Positions 9,281-19,139 are shown, counted from the first letter of the stretch. The stretch is 64,000 nt of DNA from Alteromonas macleodii (GCF_903772925.1 NZ_LR812090.1:810629-874628); one strand, 5' to 3'. The notes: a model not told the origin generated them from the letters alone. Program-made: numbers and translations.

Positions 9281-9946
9281 TTGAAAAAGTTTTTCGTAGC
9301 AATTGGCATCTTTATGATGTCTGTAGCAGGTATGGCGAATGCGCAGGAAGTTAATGAACAAAACCCTTATGAGTTGGTTCAAGATGTAGCTAATAGAACG
9401 TTTGAACGAATTAAAGCAAATCAGGAAGCGATTAAAAACGACCCTGAAATGTTGCGCACTATCATGCAGGAAGAGCTTGTTCCGCATATTGATTATAAAT
9501 TTGCAGCTTTCATGGTGTTAGGTAAGCACTTCAAATCTGTGCCTCAGGAAAAGATGGGCGAGTACATCAGCGTATTTCGTCAATACTTAGTGACAACGTA
9601 TGCAGTTGCTATGGGCTACTACGACAACCAAGAAGTAATCTTTGAACCTGAATCTTCTTTTGATGATAAAAAGTCGGTAACTGTACGCGCGGTAGTTCAA
9701 GACCCTAATCGTCCTGAAATTAAGATTGCATTTAAGGTTCGCAAAGACAGCAAAACGAACGAATGGAAAGCATATGATATGGTTGCTGAAGGGATCAGCA
9801 TGCTAAACAGTAAGCGCAGTGAGTTTGAATCAATTCTTCGTCAAGATGGCATTGATGCAGTTATCGCACTAATGCGTGACAAAATTGGCAAGCCGGTAGA
9901 GCTGAAGCAAGGCGAGCCAATTGAAATCGAAGGAGAGGCTGAGTGA
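9281..9946 (+). CDS. mlaC: MlaC, periplasmic phospholipid shuttle (TTG start)
   Basis: 221 residues including a signal peptide (MKKFFVAIGIFMMSVAGMAN, cleaved near ANA-QEV). The mature protein is of the MlaC/Ttg2D family (NPYELVQDVANRTFERIKAN, then PHIDYKFAAFMVLGKHF), which carries phospholipids between MlaA in the outer membrane and MlaFEDB. The best start is TTG at 9281: AGGAG at 9269-9273 lies 7 nt upstream and the signal peptide begins exactly there. The 118-bp spacing from mlaD and the rare start codon may lower its translation relative to its neighbours. The 3' end overlaps mlaB by 4 bp. Confidence 0.94.
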   Translation: MKKFFVAIGIFMMSVAGMANAQEVNEQNPYELVQDVANRTFERIKANQEAIKNDPEMLRTIMQEELVPHIDYKFAAFMVLGKHFKSVPQEKMGEYISVFRQYLVTTYAVAMGYYDNQEVIFEPESSFDDKKSVTVRAVVQDPNRPEIKIAFKVRKDSKTNEWKAYDMVAEGISMLNSKRSEFESILRQDGIDAVIALMRDKIGKPVELKQGEPIEIEGEAE

Positions 9947-10251
9947 GCCTATTCGAGGTAAACGATAAGGGCAATATTGTGGTTCACGGTCATCTTGACC
10001 GTGAAACGCTGTCGAAAAATTTTTGGGAAAGTTTAAGCGGCAACCAACGTAGCACGTTGCTTAGTAACAAAAAGTGCCAAGTTGATTTAGGCGATGTGGA
10101 GCGTGCAGACAGTGCCGGTTTAGCATGGCTTATTAATGCTGTTAGGGATGCAAAGCAAAATGGTGTTAGCATGACCCTTTATAAAATGCCCGAGAAGCTA
10201 CAAAAGCTTGCGAAAATTAGCGACGCGGATAGCTTTTTACCCGTAGAATAA
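9943..10251 (+). CDS. mlaB: MlaB, STAS-domain subunit (GTG start)
   Basis: 102 residues comprising one STAS domain, with the conserved helix start VERADSAGLAWLINAVRDAK (the D-S-A-G loop). MlaB binds MlaF and stabilises the ATPase in the MlaFEDB complex. Translation starts at a GTG that overlaps the mlaC stop codon (GTGA), which implies coupling. It is followed by ibaG after 29 bp. Identification relies on the STAS motif and its place as fifth gene of mlaFEDCB. Confidence 0.93.
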   Translation: MSLFEVNDKGNIVVHGHLDRETLSKNFWESLSGNQRSTLLSNKKCQVDLGDVERADSAGLAWLINAVRDAKQNGVSMTLYKMPEKLQKLAKISDADSFLPVE

Positions 10252-10280
10252 ACACCAGTTAGCGAATAAAGAAGTAAGTT

Positions 10281-10538
10281 ATGGAATTGTCTGAAATTGA
10301 AAAAATCTTGAAAGATGCGTTAGATCTTCACGAAGTCCACGTGAAGGGCGAAGGTTCGCATTTTAATATTATTGCGGTAAGCGATGCATTCAATGAAATG
10401 AGCCGCGTAAAGCGCCAGCAAGCAGTGTACGCGCCTTTAGCTGATAAAATTGCAGACGGCAGCATGCATGCAATTACCATCAAGACGTTTTCAGTAAAAG
10501 ACTGGGAGCGCGAGCGCCAGTTCAACATTCCTCAATAA
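10281..10538 (+). CDS. ibaG: IbaG, BolA-family protein
   Basis: 85 residues of the BolA/IbaA family: begins MELSEIEKILKDALDLHEVH, continues VKGEGSHFNIIAVSDAFNEM, and includes SRVKRQQAVYAPLADKIADG. BolA-like proteins associate with monothiol glutaredoxins and iron-sulphur clusters, and IbaG was named for induction by acid. The gene lies between mlaB and murA, the same order as in E. coli, 12 bp before murA, so it is likely part of the same transcript. Confidence 0.93.
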   Translation: MELSEIEKILKDALDLHEVHVKGEGSHFNIIAVSDAFNEMSRVKRQQAVYAPLADKIADGSMHAITIKTFSVKDWERERQFNIPQ

Positions 10539-10541
10539 TAG

Positions 10542-11813
<1,272 letters not shown>

Positions 11814-11832
11814 ACCTTAGACCTTGCACATG

Positions 11833-11868
11833 AAAAAGCGCCGCATTTGCCCATGCGGCGCTTTTTTT
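11833..11868. terminator. Intrinsic terminator between convergent murA and degS
   Basis: A 14-bp perfect stem (11833-11846 with 11853-11866) carries a GCGCCGCAT core and a 6-nt loop. A run of T follows on the plus strand and a run of A precedes it, so it can act in both directions for murA and degS. Confidence 0.92.
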
Positions 11869-11977
11869 ATGCATAAAACTTTACTTACCTAATTCTTTCG
11901 CGGAGGCTTTTTACAACAGTTATAGAAGCTTAAGCGGTAACTATTGGTAAGTACTATTATGGTAAAAACTACTAAGG

Positions 11978-13048
11978 CTATTGCCCCGCTCGGAGTTCTC
12001 CAACAGTTGCTGTCAGCGTAATTGATTGCCCATCGCGGCTAAGTTCAATTTCAAGCTCAGTGCCAGGCTCTGTTTCAGCAATCATATCCAGTGTTTTTGA
12101 TGCGCTTTCTAAACGCACACCATCAATGGCTACTATGATGTCACCCGGGCGAATACCTGCGATGTCGGCAGGGCTGCCTTTAGCTACCGCCTGTACATCA
12201 ATGCCTGGGCGATTGCGGTTCTCTCCGCCTACAAAACCAAGTTGGCCGCGCACAACCCGGCCATTGCTGATAATCTCATCCATAACGCGCTTAGCCAGTT
12301 CATAAGGAACAGCGAAGTTAATTCCATCTACATTGCGAGCGCGATTGTTAGAATCTAGCACTTGGAAATTGGCGTTGGTGATACCTAGCAAAATGCCGTT
12401 ACTATCTACCAAAGCACCACCCGAGTTTCCTTGGTTTAATACGGCATCGGTTTGAATAAAATCCACATAGTTTGACAGGCCATTGCGACCTGCTCTACTT
12501 ACGATCCCTTGGGTTATGGTTTGCCCCAAGTCAAAAGGGTTACCAATTGCCATTACCACGTCGCCCACATGGGTATCGGGTTCTGAAACCTGAGGAATAA
12601 TGTGTAGGTTGTCAGCCGTGACTTTCAATACGGCAAGGTCGGTGAGGGGGTCAGTACCTACAATTTGTGCTTCTAAAATGCGCCCGTCTTGCACTGCTAC
12701 GTAGATACTGTCGGCATTGGCTACAACGTGGTGGCAGGTAAGCAGGTAGCCGTTCTCTGTCATGATAACGCCAGAGCCCAAATTGGTACGCCCACGCGAT
12801 TGATTTCGAAATAGACCAGAGCCGTTTTCGATACTAACACTATAAATGTTCACGACGGCTGGTGCGGACCGGCTCAACGCTGAAAAATAGCTTTCGCGAC
12901 TGGCGCTAACAGATGGCTCATTGAAAAAGCCTTGGGCGAGCCCCTTACCTTGCCTAAGTTCTGGCAAAAAAATCAACAGCAAAGCCGCAACGGCAACGCC
13001 TAGGATGATAGATTTTAGTAAGAAGTTAAATATTGAGCGGCCAGTCAC
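11978..13048 (-). CDS. degS: DegS, membrane-anchored site-1 protease of the sigma-E pathway
   Basis: 356 residues. One N-terminal membrane anchor (about 9-29) takes the place of a cleavable signal. A trypsin-like domain follows with the triad His107 (LLTCHHVVANAD), Asp137 (LTDLAVLKV) and Ser209 (NQGNSGGALVD), and a single C-terminal PDZ domain (about 260-350). DegS senses misfolded outer-membrane protein C-termini through PDZ and cleaves the anti-sigma factor RseA. The single PDZ and the uncleaved anchor distinguish it from the neighbouring two-PDZ DegQ-type protease. It lies 306 bp downstream of that gene with a terminator between, so it is probably transcribed separately. Confidence 0.93.
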   Translation of the reverse strand: MTGRSIFNFLLKSIILGVAVAALLLIFLPELRQGKGLAQGFFNEPSVSASRESYFSALSRSAPAVVNIYSVSIENGSGLFRNQSRGRTNLGSGVIMTENGYLLTCHHVVANADSIYVAVQDGRILEAQIVGTDPLTDLAVLKVTADNLHIIPQVSEPDTHVGDVVMAIGNPFDLGQTITQGIVSRAGRNGLSNYVDFIQTDAVLNQGNSGGALVDSNGILLGITNANFQVLDSNNRARNVDGINFAVPYELAKRVMDEIISNGRVVRGQLGFVGGENRNRPGIDVQAVAKGSPADIAGIRPGDIIVAIDGVRLESASKTLDMIAETEPGTELEIELSRDGQSITLTATVGELRAGQ

Positions 13049-13284
13049 AAGTCACACTTATTGTTGTCTGTCGCACTTACTCCATACGCACCGTTATTGA
13101 GGTACTACTTCACAAATTAAAAGCGCAACAATCTGAATTTATCGTTATTAATGTAAAGGATATCACTTTATTCACTAAACTACCGTAATGAAAAGCAAAT
13201 TTTGTGTAACTCAATACGTCACAAGAGATGGTTAGAAAGTAAGCTAATGTGGATAGGGCTGAGGGGATAGTGTAGCTCAATAGA

Positions 13285-13309
13285 AAACGGCGCTTTAAAA
13301 GCGCCGTTT
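13285..13309 (-). terminator. Intrinsic terminator after the degQ-type gene
   Basis: An inverted repeat (AAACGGCGC.../...GCGCCGTTT) lies about 45 bp past the stop of the protease gene at 13355. Read on the minus strand the stem ends in a short T run. It lies in the 306-bp gap 13049-13354, which otherwise shows only AT-rich sequence presumed to hold the degS promoter. Confidence 0.8.
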
Positions 13310-13354
13310 AACATGTATTCCTGTTTAGGAATTAGTGACTTTGAGAACTGAGCT

Positions 13355-14722
13355 CTACTGTCTGATAACCAAGTAAAGGGTAGAGTTACCGCGTTTTACA
13401 TTAAGTGCGATAACGCCTTTGGCTTCGTCTAGTGCGTTTCTGAACTCCGCAACCGTTGATGTGCGAACGCGGTTAACACCAATGATCACATCTTCAGATT
13501 GAAGACCAATACGCGCCGCAGGTGCACCACGCTCAATCTCTGATACAACTACACCAGCATTGCCAGCATCGTCAGTACCATTAGACAGTGTGGCACCTTC
13601 TAGGGCTGGGTGAATCTGAGCCGCAGTTACCGTGGTATCAGTAGCATCGTCTAATACAACGTCTACGTTCATTTTCTTACCTTTACGCATAACGGTTAGC
13701 TCAACCTCTGCGCCAGCCCCCATACTCGCAATTTTTGCACGCAGTTCTTGGAAGCTGTGAAGCTTGCGACCGTTAATCGCCGTAATGATATCGCCTGCTT
13801 GAAGACCGCCTTTCTCTGCGGCAGAATCAGGCTGTACTTCGCTTACGAACGCACCAATATTAACCTCGGCATTCATAGCTTCGGCTAGGCCTGCATCAAT
13901 ATCACTACCTAGAATACCCAAGAGACCTCGGCGTACTTCACCAAACTCAGCAATTTGATCGACAAGGCTTTTCATCATATTGGCAGGAATAGCAAAGCCA
14001 ATACCTACGTTGCCGCCATTAGGGCCAAAAATAGCGGTATTAATACCAACCAATTCACCGTGAAGGTTAACCAATGCGCCACCTGAGTTACCGCGATTAA
14101 TTGCAGCGTCAGTTTGAATGAAGTCTTCGTAACCGCCAATGTTTAAGCCTGAACGGCCTAAAGCACTTACAATGCCTGAGGTTACGGTTTGAGAAAGACC
14201 GAATGGATTGCCAATGGCGACCACAAAGTCACCAACGCGCACTACGTCAGAATCGGCAAGCGGCAACGCTTTTAAATCATCCGGCTCAATCTTAAGCAAA
14301 GCAATATCACTTTGCTCGTCAGAGCCCAACTTTTTGGCTTTGAACTCGCGTCCGTCTGTTAATTTAACTGTTATTTCGTCCGCGTTATCAACAACGTGAT
14401 TGTTGGTAACTACATAACCTTTGTCAGCATCAATAATGACACCAGAACCAAGACCACGGAAAGGACGTTCTTGAACTTGCTCTTGCGGCGCACCAAAGAA
14501 GTAGCGAAACATTTCTGGTACGCGCTGTGTAGAAGTTTGCGTACCTTCCACTGCGATACTGACTACCGCAGGGGTCGCTTCTTCGAGCATAGGGGCTAAA
14601 GACGGCACTTCGTCTTTTGAATCAGAAAAAAACGGTAACGCCGCCTGCGTACTAGCAGTAAAGCCCAGTGAACTTACAACAACGGCAGACGCCAATAGAC
14701 AATGGCGGAAAGACATTTTCAT
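13355..14722 (-). CDS. degQ: DegQ/DegP-type periplasmic serine endoprotease (Do family)
   Basis: 455 residues: signal peptide (about 1-28, ending TQAALP), a trypsin-like protease domain with His109 (VTNNHVVDNAD), Asp139 (SDIALLKIE) and Ser213 (NRGNSGGALV), then two PDZ domains (about 265-350 and 375-455). It degrades or refolds damaged proteins in the periplasm. Length and the short LA loop region resemble DegQ more than DegP, and pairing with degS also suggests DegQ. However, DegP and DegQ cannot be separated with certainty here. A candidate sigma-E promoter lies upstream. Confidence 0.9.
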   Translation of the reverse strand: MKMSFRHCLLASAVVVSSLGFTASTQAALPFFSDSKDEVPSLAPMLEEATPAVVSIAVEGTQTSTQRVPEMFRYFFGAPQEQVQERPFRGLGSGVIIDADKGYVVTNNHVVDNADEITVKLTDGREFKAKKLGSDEQSDIALLKIEPDDLKALPLADSDVVRVGDFVVAIGNPFGLSQTVTSGIVSALGRSGLNIGGYEDFIQTDAAINRGNSGGALVNLHGELVGINTAIFGPNGGNVGIGFAIPANMMKSLVDQIAEFGEVRRGLLGILGSDIDAGLAEAMNAEVNIGAFVSEVQPDSAAEKGGLQAGDIITAINGRKLHSFQELRAKIASMGAGAEVELTVMRKGKKMNVDVVLDDATDTTVTAAQIHPALEGATLSNGTDDAGNAGVVVSEIERGAPAARIGLQSEDVIIGVNRVRTSTVAEFRNALDEAKGVIALNVKRGNSTLYLVIRQ

Positions 14723-14770
14723 GTTCGCTTACACTCCTTCATGTTATATGCGACATAGCATGGTTTCACT

Positions 14771-14799
14771 AAAAGAGTCTGACGCTGGAATAAAGTTCC
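14771..14799 (-). promoter_or_regulatory. Candidate sigma-E promoter of the degQ-type gene
   Basis: On the minus strand a perfect GGAACTT (-35; plus-strand 14793-14799) is followed after 16 nt by TCTTT (14772-14776), a partial match to the sigma-E -10 TCTGA/TCAAA. The start codon lies about 50 nt further. The -35 is strong and the -10 weak, so this is a moderate prediction. Confidence 0.4.
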
Positions 14800-14804
14800 C
14801 GATG

Positions 14805-15242
14805 TTACTGTTTTTCTGCGTTATTCTGCTCAGAACCGCCGACGAACAACCCAGACCCTGTATTCGCAAAGTCTTTTGGTTGAGTATCAGAAACACGATT
14901 TACTTTAGACTTGTCAGTCCCTTTCAAATTATTGCGTAAATAGGTTGTAGCTTGCTCCCCGTAGAAAGGAACCTTGCTATCTTCTTCATCGCTGCCTTGT
15001 TCAAGCAGCATTTCATACTCTTCAATCTGTTGTTTTAGCGTTTCGCACTGACTCTCAATGCTTTCTAAGCTTTGACGAGTTTGATGTATATGATGCTGCG
15101 CCTGTTGTGCGAGGATCTCTTTAACTTGCTTCTCAGTTTGTGCAGCATTACCTGCGCCTTGCTTTTGTTGAAGAAAGCGACCAGCGAAAAAGCCAATAAT
15201 TAAACCAACAACTAACAAAGCAAGAGATACTAACAATTCCAT
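14805..15242 (-). CDS. yhcB: YhcB/ZapG-type inner-membrane protein (DUF1043)
   Basis: 145 residues. It starts with one membrane helix (LLVSLALLVVGLIIGFFAGR, residues about 3-22), then a predicted coiled coil (about 35-85; QKQGAGNAAQTEKQVKEILA, SLESIESQCETLKQQIEEYE) and a low-complexity polar tail. YhcB/ZapG is an inner-membrane protein linked to cell division and envelope growth in E. coli. It is encoded next to degQ-degS and divergent from zapE here, as in enterobacteria, which supports the assignment. Confidence 0.88.
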   Translation of the reverse strand: MELLVSLALLVVGLIIGFFAGRFLQQKQGAGNAAQTEKQVKEILAQQAQHHIHQTRQSLESIESQCETLKQQIEEYEMLLEQGSDEEDSKVPFYGEQATTYLRNNLKGTDKSKVNRVSDTQPKDFANTGSGLFVGGSEQNNAEKQ

Positions 15243-15497
15243 TATATTCTCCGAATAAATCTACATCGTGCAGCCGACCTTTGTTTCTACGATCTAAAAG
15301 CTGCTTTCGACCATATGCTGAATATAGCAAGGTCAAACCCGAAAAGCGCATACATAGTTTCATTTATTCAGTGTATGTCGAATTTCAATGTGAGATTCTA
15401 CCGTGATTTCCATTAAAATTAAGGTCATAATTGAGAAATTCAAGCAGGTCGGTGCAGCGTGCGCCGCTATTGACTTTTGTACGGAGTGGTTTCGGCG

Positions 15498-16595
15498 ATG
15501 ACGCCATGGGAAAAATATCAGCTAGATCTTCAGACGTCTGATTTTCATTATGACGCGGCACAAGAAAATGCAGTAAAAGAACTTCAGCGTTTGTACGATG
15601 AACTGACCGAGCCCAAAAAGAAAATGACTTGGCGGGTTAAGTTAAAAGCTGCGTTTGGTAAAGGACATGCCAAACCGGGTATTCAAGGCATTTACTTTTA
15701 TGGCGGCGTAGGACGAGGTAAAACTTATTTAGTGGATACCTTCTACGATTGCTTGCCGTTTGAAAAGAAAATGCGCGTGCATTTTCACCGTTTCATGTAT
15801 CGCGTGCACGACGAACTTAAGCAACTTAAAAGCGAACAAGATCCTTTGAAGTTAGTGGCGGCAAAGCTGGCAGAAGAAGCGCGGGTTATCTGTTTTGACG
15901 AGTTTTTCGTATCTGATATTACCGACGCCATGATTTTAGGTACCCTAATGGAAGAGTTATTTGGTCACGGTATTGTGCTGGTGGCTACCTCTAACATAGT
16001 GCCTGACGATTTGTATAAAAACGGATTGCAGCGTGCGAGATTCCTACCAGCAATTGACCTGCTCAACCAAAACACTCGTGTGGTAAATGTTGATAGTGGT
16101 ATTGATTATCGCTTGAGAACCCTAGAGCAAGCTGAAATTTATCACTACCCACTTGATAATGAAGCCACAGAAAATTTGCATAGTTATTTTTCTCAGTTAG
16201 CGCCAGAAGAAGGCTCTAAAGGTGAAGATATTGAGGTAAATAACCGTAAAATTGCAACCCTTCGAAACGCAGATGGCGTATTGATGATCGACTTCAAAGC
16301 ACTATGTGGAGGGCCCAGAAGCCAGAGCGATTACATTGAGTTAAGCCGTTGTTATCATTCGGTGCTTTTAGCCAATGTTGCCGAAATGGGCCAGCATAAT
16401 GACGATGTGGCGCGCCGCTTTATTGCGATGGTAGACGAGTTCTACGAGCGTAACGTGAAACTCATCATTTCGGCAGAAGTAGCGCTAGAAAACCTTTATA
16501 CCCAAGGCCTTCTAAACTTCGAGTTTAGACGCTGTCTTAGCCGCTTAAAGGAAATGCAGTCACACGATTATCTGGCCACAGAACATTTACCATAG
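15498..16595 (+). CDS. zapE: ZapE, AFG1-like P-loop ATPase of the division ring
   Basis: 365 residues from the ATG at 15498 (MTPWEKYQLDLQ). A TTG seven codons upstream also keeps the frame, but the ATG has GGAG at 15483-15486 and gives the usual beginning. Walker A is YFYGGVGRGKTYLVDTFYD (about 73), Walker B is ARVICFDEFFVSDITDAM, and the AAA+ sensor region is VLVATSNIVPDDLYKNGLQR. ZapE is an ATPase that associates with FtsZ and is needed under low oxygen or heat in E. coli. It is divergent from yhcB, its conserved neighbour. Confidence 0.93.
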   Translation: MTPWEKYQLDLQTSDFHYDAAQENAVKELQRLYDELTEPKKKMTWRVKLKAAFGKGHAKPGIQGIYFYGGVGRGKTYLVDTFYDCLPFEKKMRVHFHRFMYRVHDELKQLKSEQDPLKLVAAKLAEEARVICFDEFFVSDITDAMILGTLMEELFGHGIVLVATSNIVPDDLYKNGLQRARFLPAIDLLNQNTRVVNVDSGIDYRLRTLEQAEIYHYPLDNEATENLHSYFSQLAPEEGSKGEDIEVNNRKIATLRNADGVLMIDFKALCGGPRSQSDYIELSRCYHSVLLANVAEMGQHNDDVARRFIAMVDEFYERNVKLIISAEVALENLYTQGLLNFEFRRCLSRLKEMQSHDYLATEHLP

Positions 16596-16901
16596 CCAAA
16601 GTGTGTGGGGTCAGAGTACATTTATGTCTAATAAGAGCGGGTAAGCACTATGCTTGCGTCCCTTGAAAGGGGATTCACATTGGTATTAGAGGAAAATTAA
16701 GGTAGAATTTCGCACAATTTTTCTGTGTTGCTAAATCAGCGTTTAGTTTGGGAAAGGTTGCACCTAGCAATTTTTGCAATGCCTCGTTTCGCATTAACTC
16801 CAAATAAGACAAAGCGGCGCAGCCTGATAAAAGGTTCAGGCAAATAGTACCCCGATAAAACCCAACGCAGCATTTCAAATTGCGAGAAAGAGAATTTTAA
16901 G
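16596..16901. other. Intergenic region zapE to yebC-like gene; short repeat-like motif
   Basis: 306 bp without a supported gene. At 16607-16624 it holds GGGGTCAGAGTACATTTA, a sequence I associate with terminal repeats of REP-type/Y1 transposase elements. A small hairpin (CCCTT-GAA-AGGGG) lies near 16660-16672. No transposase is present. Short ORFs here on the minus strand have no family features. The promoter of the downstream gene should lie in the distal half. Confidence 0.3.
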
Positions 16902-17630
16902 ATGGGAAGAGCATTCGAAGTTCGTAAAGCCGCCATGGCAAAAACTGCCGGCGCAAAAACTAAGGTTTATTCTAAGTACGGTAAAGAAATTTACGTGTGC
17001 GCAAAAAATGGTGGTGCTGATCCAGACACTAACCTTTCACTTCGCCGCCTAATGGAAAAAGCGAAGAAAGACCAAGTACCAAGCCATGTTATCGAAAAAG
17101 CGATTGATAAAGCGGCTGGTGGTGCTGGCGAAGATTTTCAGCCCATGCGTTACGAAGGCTTTGGCCCGGGTAACTGTATGGTTATTGTTGACTGCTTGTC
17201 TGACAATGCAAACCGTACCATTACCGAGGTGCGCAACTGCTTCACTAAAACAAATGCCAAGCTAGGTGCGCAGGGTGCGGTATCGCATATGTTCGATCAC
17301 CAAGCGGTATTCCAGTTTGAAGGTGACGACGAAGACGCTATTTTAGAAGTGCTGATGGAAGCAGACGTAGACGTAACTGATGTTGAAGTTGAAGACGGTA
17401 AAGTTACCGTTTATGCGCCGCACACTGAATTCTATCAAGTAAAAACAGCGCTAACTGAAGCCTACCCAGATATTACGTTTATTGCCGATGAGATGAGCTG
17501 GATGCCTCAGACTGAAACTGAGATCAGCGAAGAAGATATGCCTATGTTTGAAAAATTCATGGACATGCTTAACGACTGTGACGACGTCCAAGACGTATAC
17601 CACAACGCGATTACGCCGAGCAGTAACTAA
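16902..17630 (+). CDS. YebC/TACO1-family regulator, YeeN-like subgroup
   Basis: 242 residues. It begins [20 protein letters not shown] and shows the family features [63 protein letters not shown] and a C-terminal VQDVYHN. The YeeN-like subgroup lacks the KWANI-beginning typical of ruvC-linked YebC. Members have been described as DNA-binding regulators and, more recently, as factors acting on translation of proline-rich stretches. Which applies here is unknown. It stands alone, followed by a strong hairpin terminator. Confidence 0.88.
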   Translation: MGRAFEVRKAAMAKTAGAKTKVYSKYGKEIYVCAKNGGADPDTNLSLRRLMEKAKKDQVPSHVIEKAIDKAAGGAGEDFQPMRYEGFGPGNCMVIVDCLSDNANRTITEVRNCFTKTNAKLGAQGAVSHMFDHQAVFQFEGDDEDAILEVLMEADVDVTDVEVEDGKVTVYAPHTEFYQVKTALTEAYPDITFIADEMSWMPQTETEISEEDMPMFEKFMDMLNDCDDVQDVYHNAITPSSN

Positions 17631-17674
17631 TAAACACAAACCTCATGAATAAAAAAACCTCGCCAATGTGAAGT

Positions 17675-17716
17675 GACCCCCATTAGTTGGACATTCCAAT
17701 TATTGGGGGTCTTTTT
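17675..17716 (+). terminator. Long hairpin terminator with IS3-end-like sequence
   Basis: A 16-bp arm GACCCCCATTAGTTGG (17675-17690) pairs with 17696-17711 with two non-Watson-Crick positions (one G-U) around a 5-nt loop, followed by TTTTT at 17712-17716. It is a strong intrinsic terminator between convergent genes. The arm also resembles the terminal inverted repeats of some IS3-family elements. Confidence 0.85.
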
Positions 17717-17740
17717 ATGTGCTCAAACGTTTAACTGCGT

Positions 17741-18175
17741 TTAAAGATAAACTGTTTCGTACTTTATCGGTGCTAACTTTTTTAAAATACGATTTTCCTG
17801 TTGATAGGTCAGGCCTACATCGCGCATAGCACCTTGAACATACTCTACCAAAATATAGAATTCACGCTCTTTGATGTTAAGACCTTTGTGAGACTCTAAC
17901 ATTGATTTACCATCGTACTCGCAAGGTCCACCAATAAGCTCACAGGTTTGCAAAACGAGCTGGTCTCGTAGATGCTTTTTTGGCACCCCTTTAAAGTAGT
18001 GACCAATTACAGGGTCAGTGTAAATACGGGTGATAGCCACACCATAGACAGTGTTCAGCGTTTTATGGCCACCAATTTCATCATACAGACTTTGCTTTTC
18101 AGTACTTGCACAACCAGAAAGCAAAATGTTTAGTAGCGCTAGTGCTGCAATAGGAATACATTTCAACAATTTCAT
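17741..18175 (-). CDS. Lipoprotein-type group 1 truncated haemoglobin
   Basis: 144 residues from the ATG at 18175, preceded by GGGGAG. An upstream in-frame start would overlap the previous gene and hide the signal. The N-terminus MKLLKCIPIAALALLNILLS ends in the lipobox L-S-G-C. The rest is a truncated globin: LYDEIGGHKTLNTVYGVAI, DPVIGHYFKGVPKKHLRDQL, and the proximal His in LESHKGLNIKEREFYILVEY. Membrane-anchored periplasmic or outer-membrane globins are unusual. Haem binding is inferred and the role (oxygen, NO, or haem-protein partner) is unknown. It lies 16 bp after a DUF3034-like gene and is probably co-transcribed. Confidence 0.85.
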   Translation of the reverse strand: MKLLKCIPIAALALLNILLSGCASTEKQSLYDEIGGHKTLNTVYGVAITRIYTDPVIGHYFKGVPKKHLRDQLVLQTCELIGGPCEYDGKSMLESHKGLNIKEREFYILVEYVQGAMRDVGLTYQQENRILKKLAPIKYETVYL

Positions 18176-18191
18176 ATGTGGTAACTCCCCA

Positions 18192-19139
18192 TTAAAAATT
18201 GCCATTTACCGTTAGGTAGAAGCCACTTGAGCTCTCTTGCAGCGGTAAATTACCTAAATCCACATAGGCAGCGGTAATTGAAATAGACTTATTTGGAAAG
18301 TAAGCAATAAAAGCATCAATAACCGTGTCCTCTTCGGCTAGCCCACCTAACCGATTAGTTTGCGTTCGAAACTCAGTGCCAATTGCCGTGGTAGGGCTGA
18401 TTAATACTGCAACGGAGCCTTCCCACTCAACTTTTGCATTGTCGTTTCCTTCAGCACCAAAACCCAATAGGCCAAAAACATTAGCCTTAGTGTACCTGGC
18501 GGTTAAATTAGTAAGTAAATTATAGCCTGACGGTGTGCCCAACCATAATTTAGTCGCTGAAAGGTAGATGTCAGTGCCGCTGTCGTCCTTCGCGCCTAAC
18601 AGTAAAGGTACCCCTATTTCAGGAAGTGGAACGGTGCCATCTGGCAATGAAAGCGAACTATCAACATCTCTATTTTTCTTATACTGGGCGCCTAAAGCGA
18701 TTTGTGGCGCCCATGAGTTTTGGGTAAAAACGCCATCACCGAATAATTTAACCTTTGCCCCCACAATATCTTGCTCGATAGTTGTACTGTTAGCATTGGT
18801 CACCGCACCTTCTGTTAGTAGCGCAAAAACATTGCTGGTTAACCCGGCTGAAATATCTAAGCGCTGGCGCTGTATGCTAATTTCAACGCGGTCAAAAAGA
18901 CTTATGCCAGCTCCAGCAGTAGTGAGTGAGTAATCGCTAAGGCTTAAGTATTGAACATTGGCAGAATAGCTAATTTCTTCTTTACTCGTGTAACCGCCAA
19001 TAAATGCCCAAGGTGTTATGCCGCCACCTGCGGTACCTTCAAAGCCGGTAATTCCGCCTGAGGCTATTAAGCGAGAGCCGCTATCCGCGTTTACTAACGG
19101 CGATAAAAAAAGTAAGGGAAGTAACAAGCGCTTTATCAT
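18192..19139 (-). CDS. DUF3034-like putative outer-membrane protein
   Basis: 315 residues with a signal peptide (MIKRLLLPLLFLSPLVNADS). The start of the mature protein, RLIASGGITGFEGTAGGGIT with PWAFIGGYTSKEEI, matches what I recall of DUF3034 proteins. The remainder alternates polar and hydrophobic residues and ends in aromatic Phe (TVNGNF), as for an outer-membrane beta-barrel. Function is not known. The haemoglobin-like lipoprotein gene follows after 16 bp on the same strand, suggesting a shared role. Confidence 0.7.
   Translation of the reverse strand: MIKRLLLPLLFLSPLVNADSGSRLIASGGITGFEGTAGGGITPWAFIGGYTSKEEISYSANVQYLSLSDYSLTTAGAGISLFDRVEISIQRQRLDISAGLTSNVFALLTEGAVTNANSTTIEQDIVGAKVKLFGDGVFTQNSWAPQIALGAQYKKNRDVDSSLSLPDGTVPLPEIGVPLLLGAKDDSGTDIYLSATKLWLGTPSGYNLLTNLTARYTKANVFGLLGFGAEGNDNAKVEWEGSVAVLISPTTAIGTEFRTQTNRLGGLAEEDTVIDAFIAYFPNKSISITAAYVDLGNLPLQESSSGFYLTVNGNF

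Noticed and set aside
16675..16936. Two overlapping short minus-strand ORFs in the zapE-yebC gap
   Set aside because: Cys- and Leu-rich random-looking translations without a start signal, overlapping the promoter and start of the next gene.
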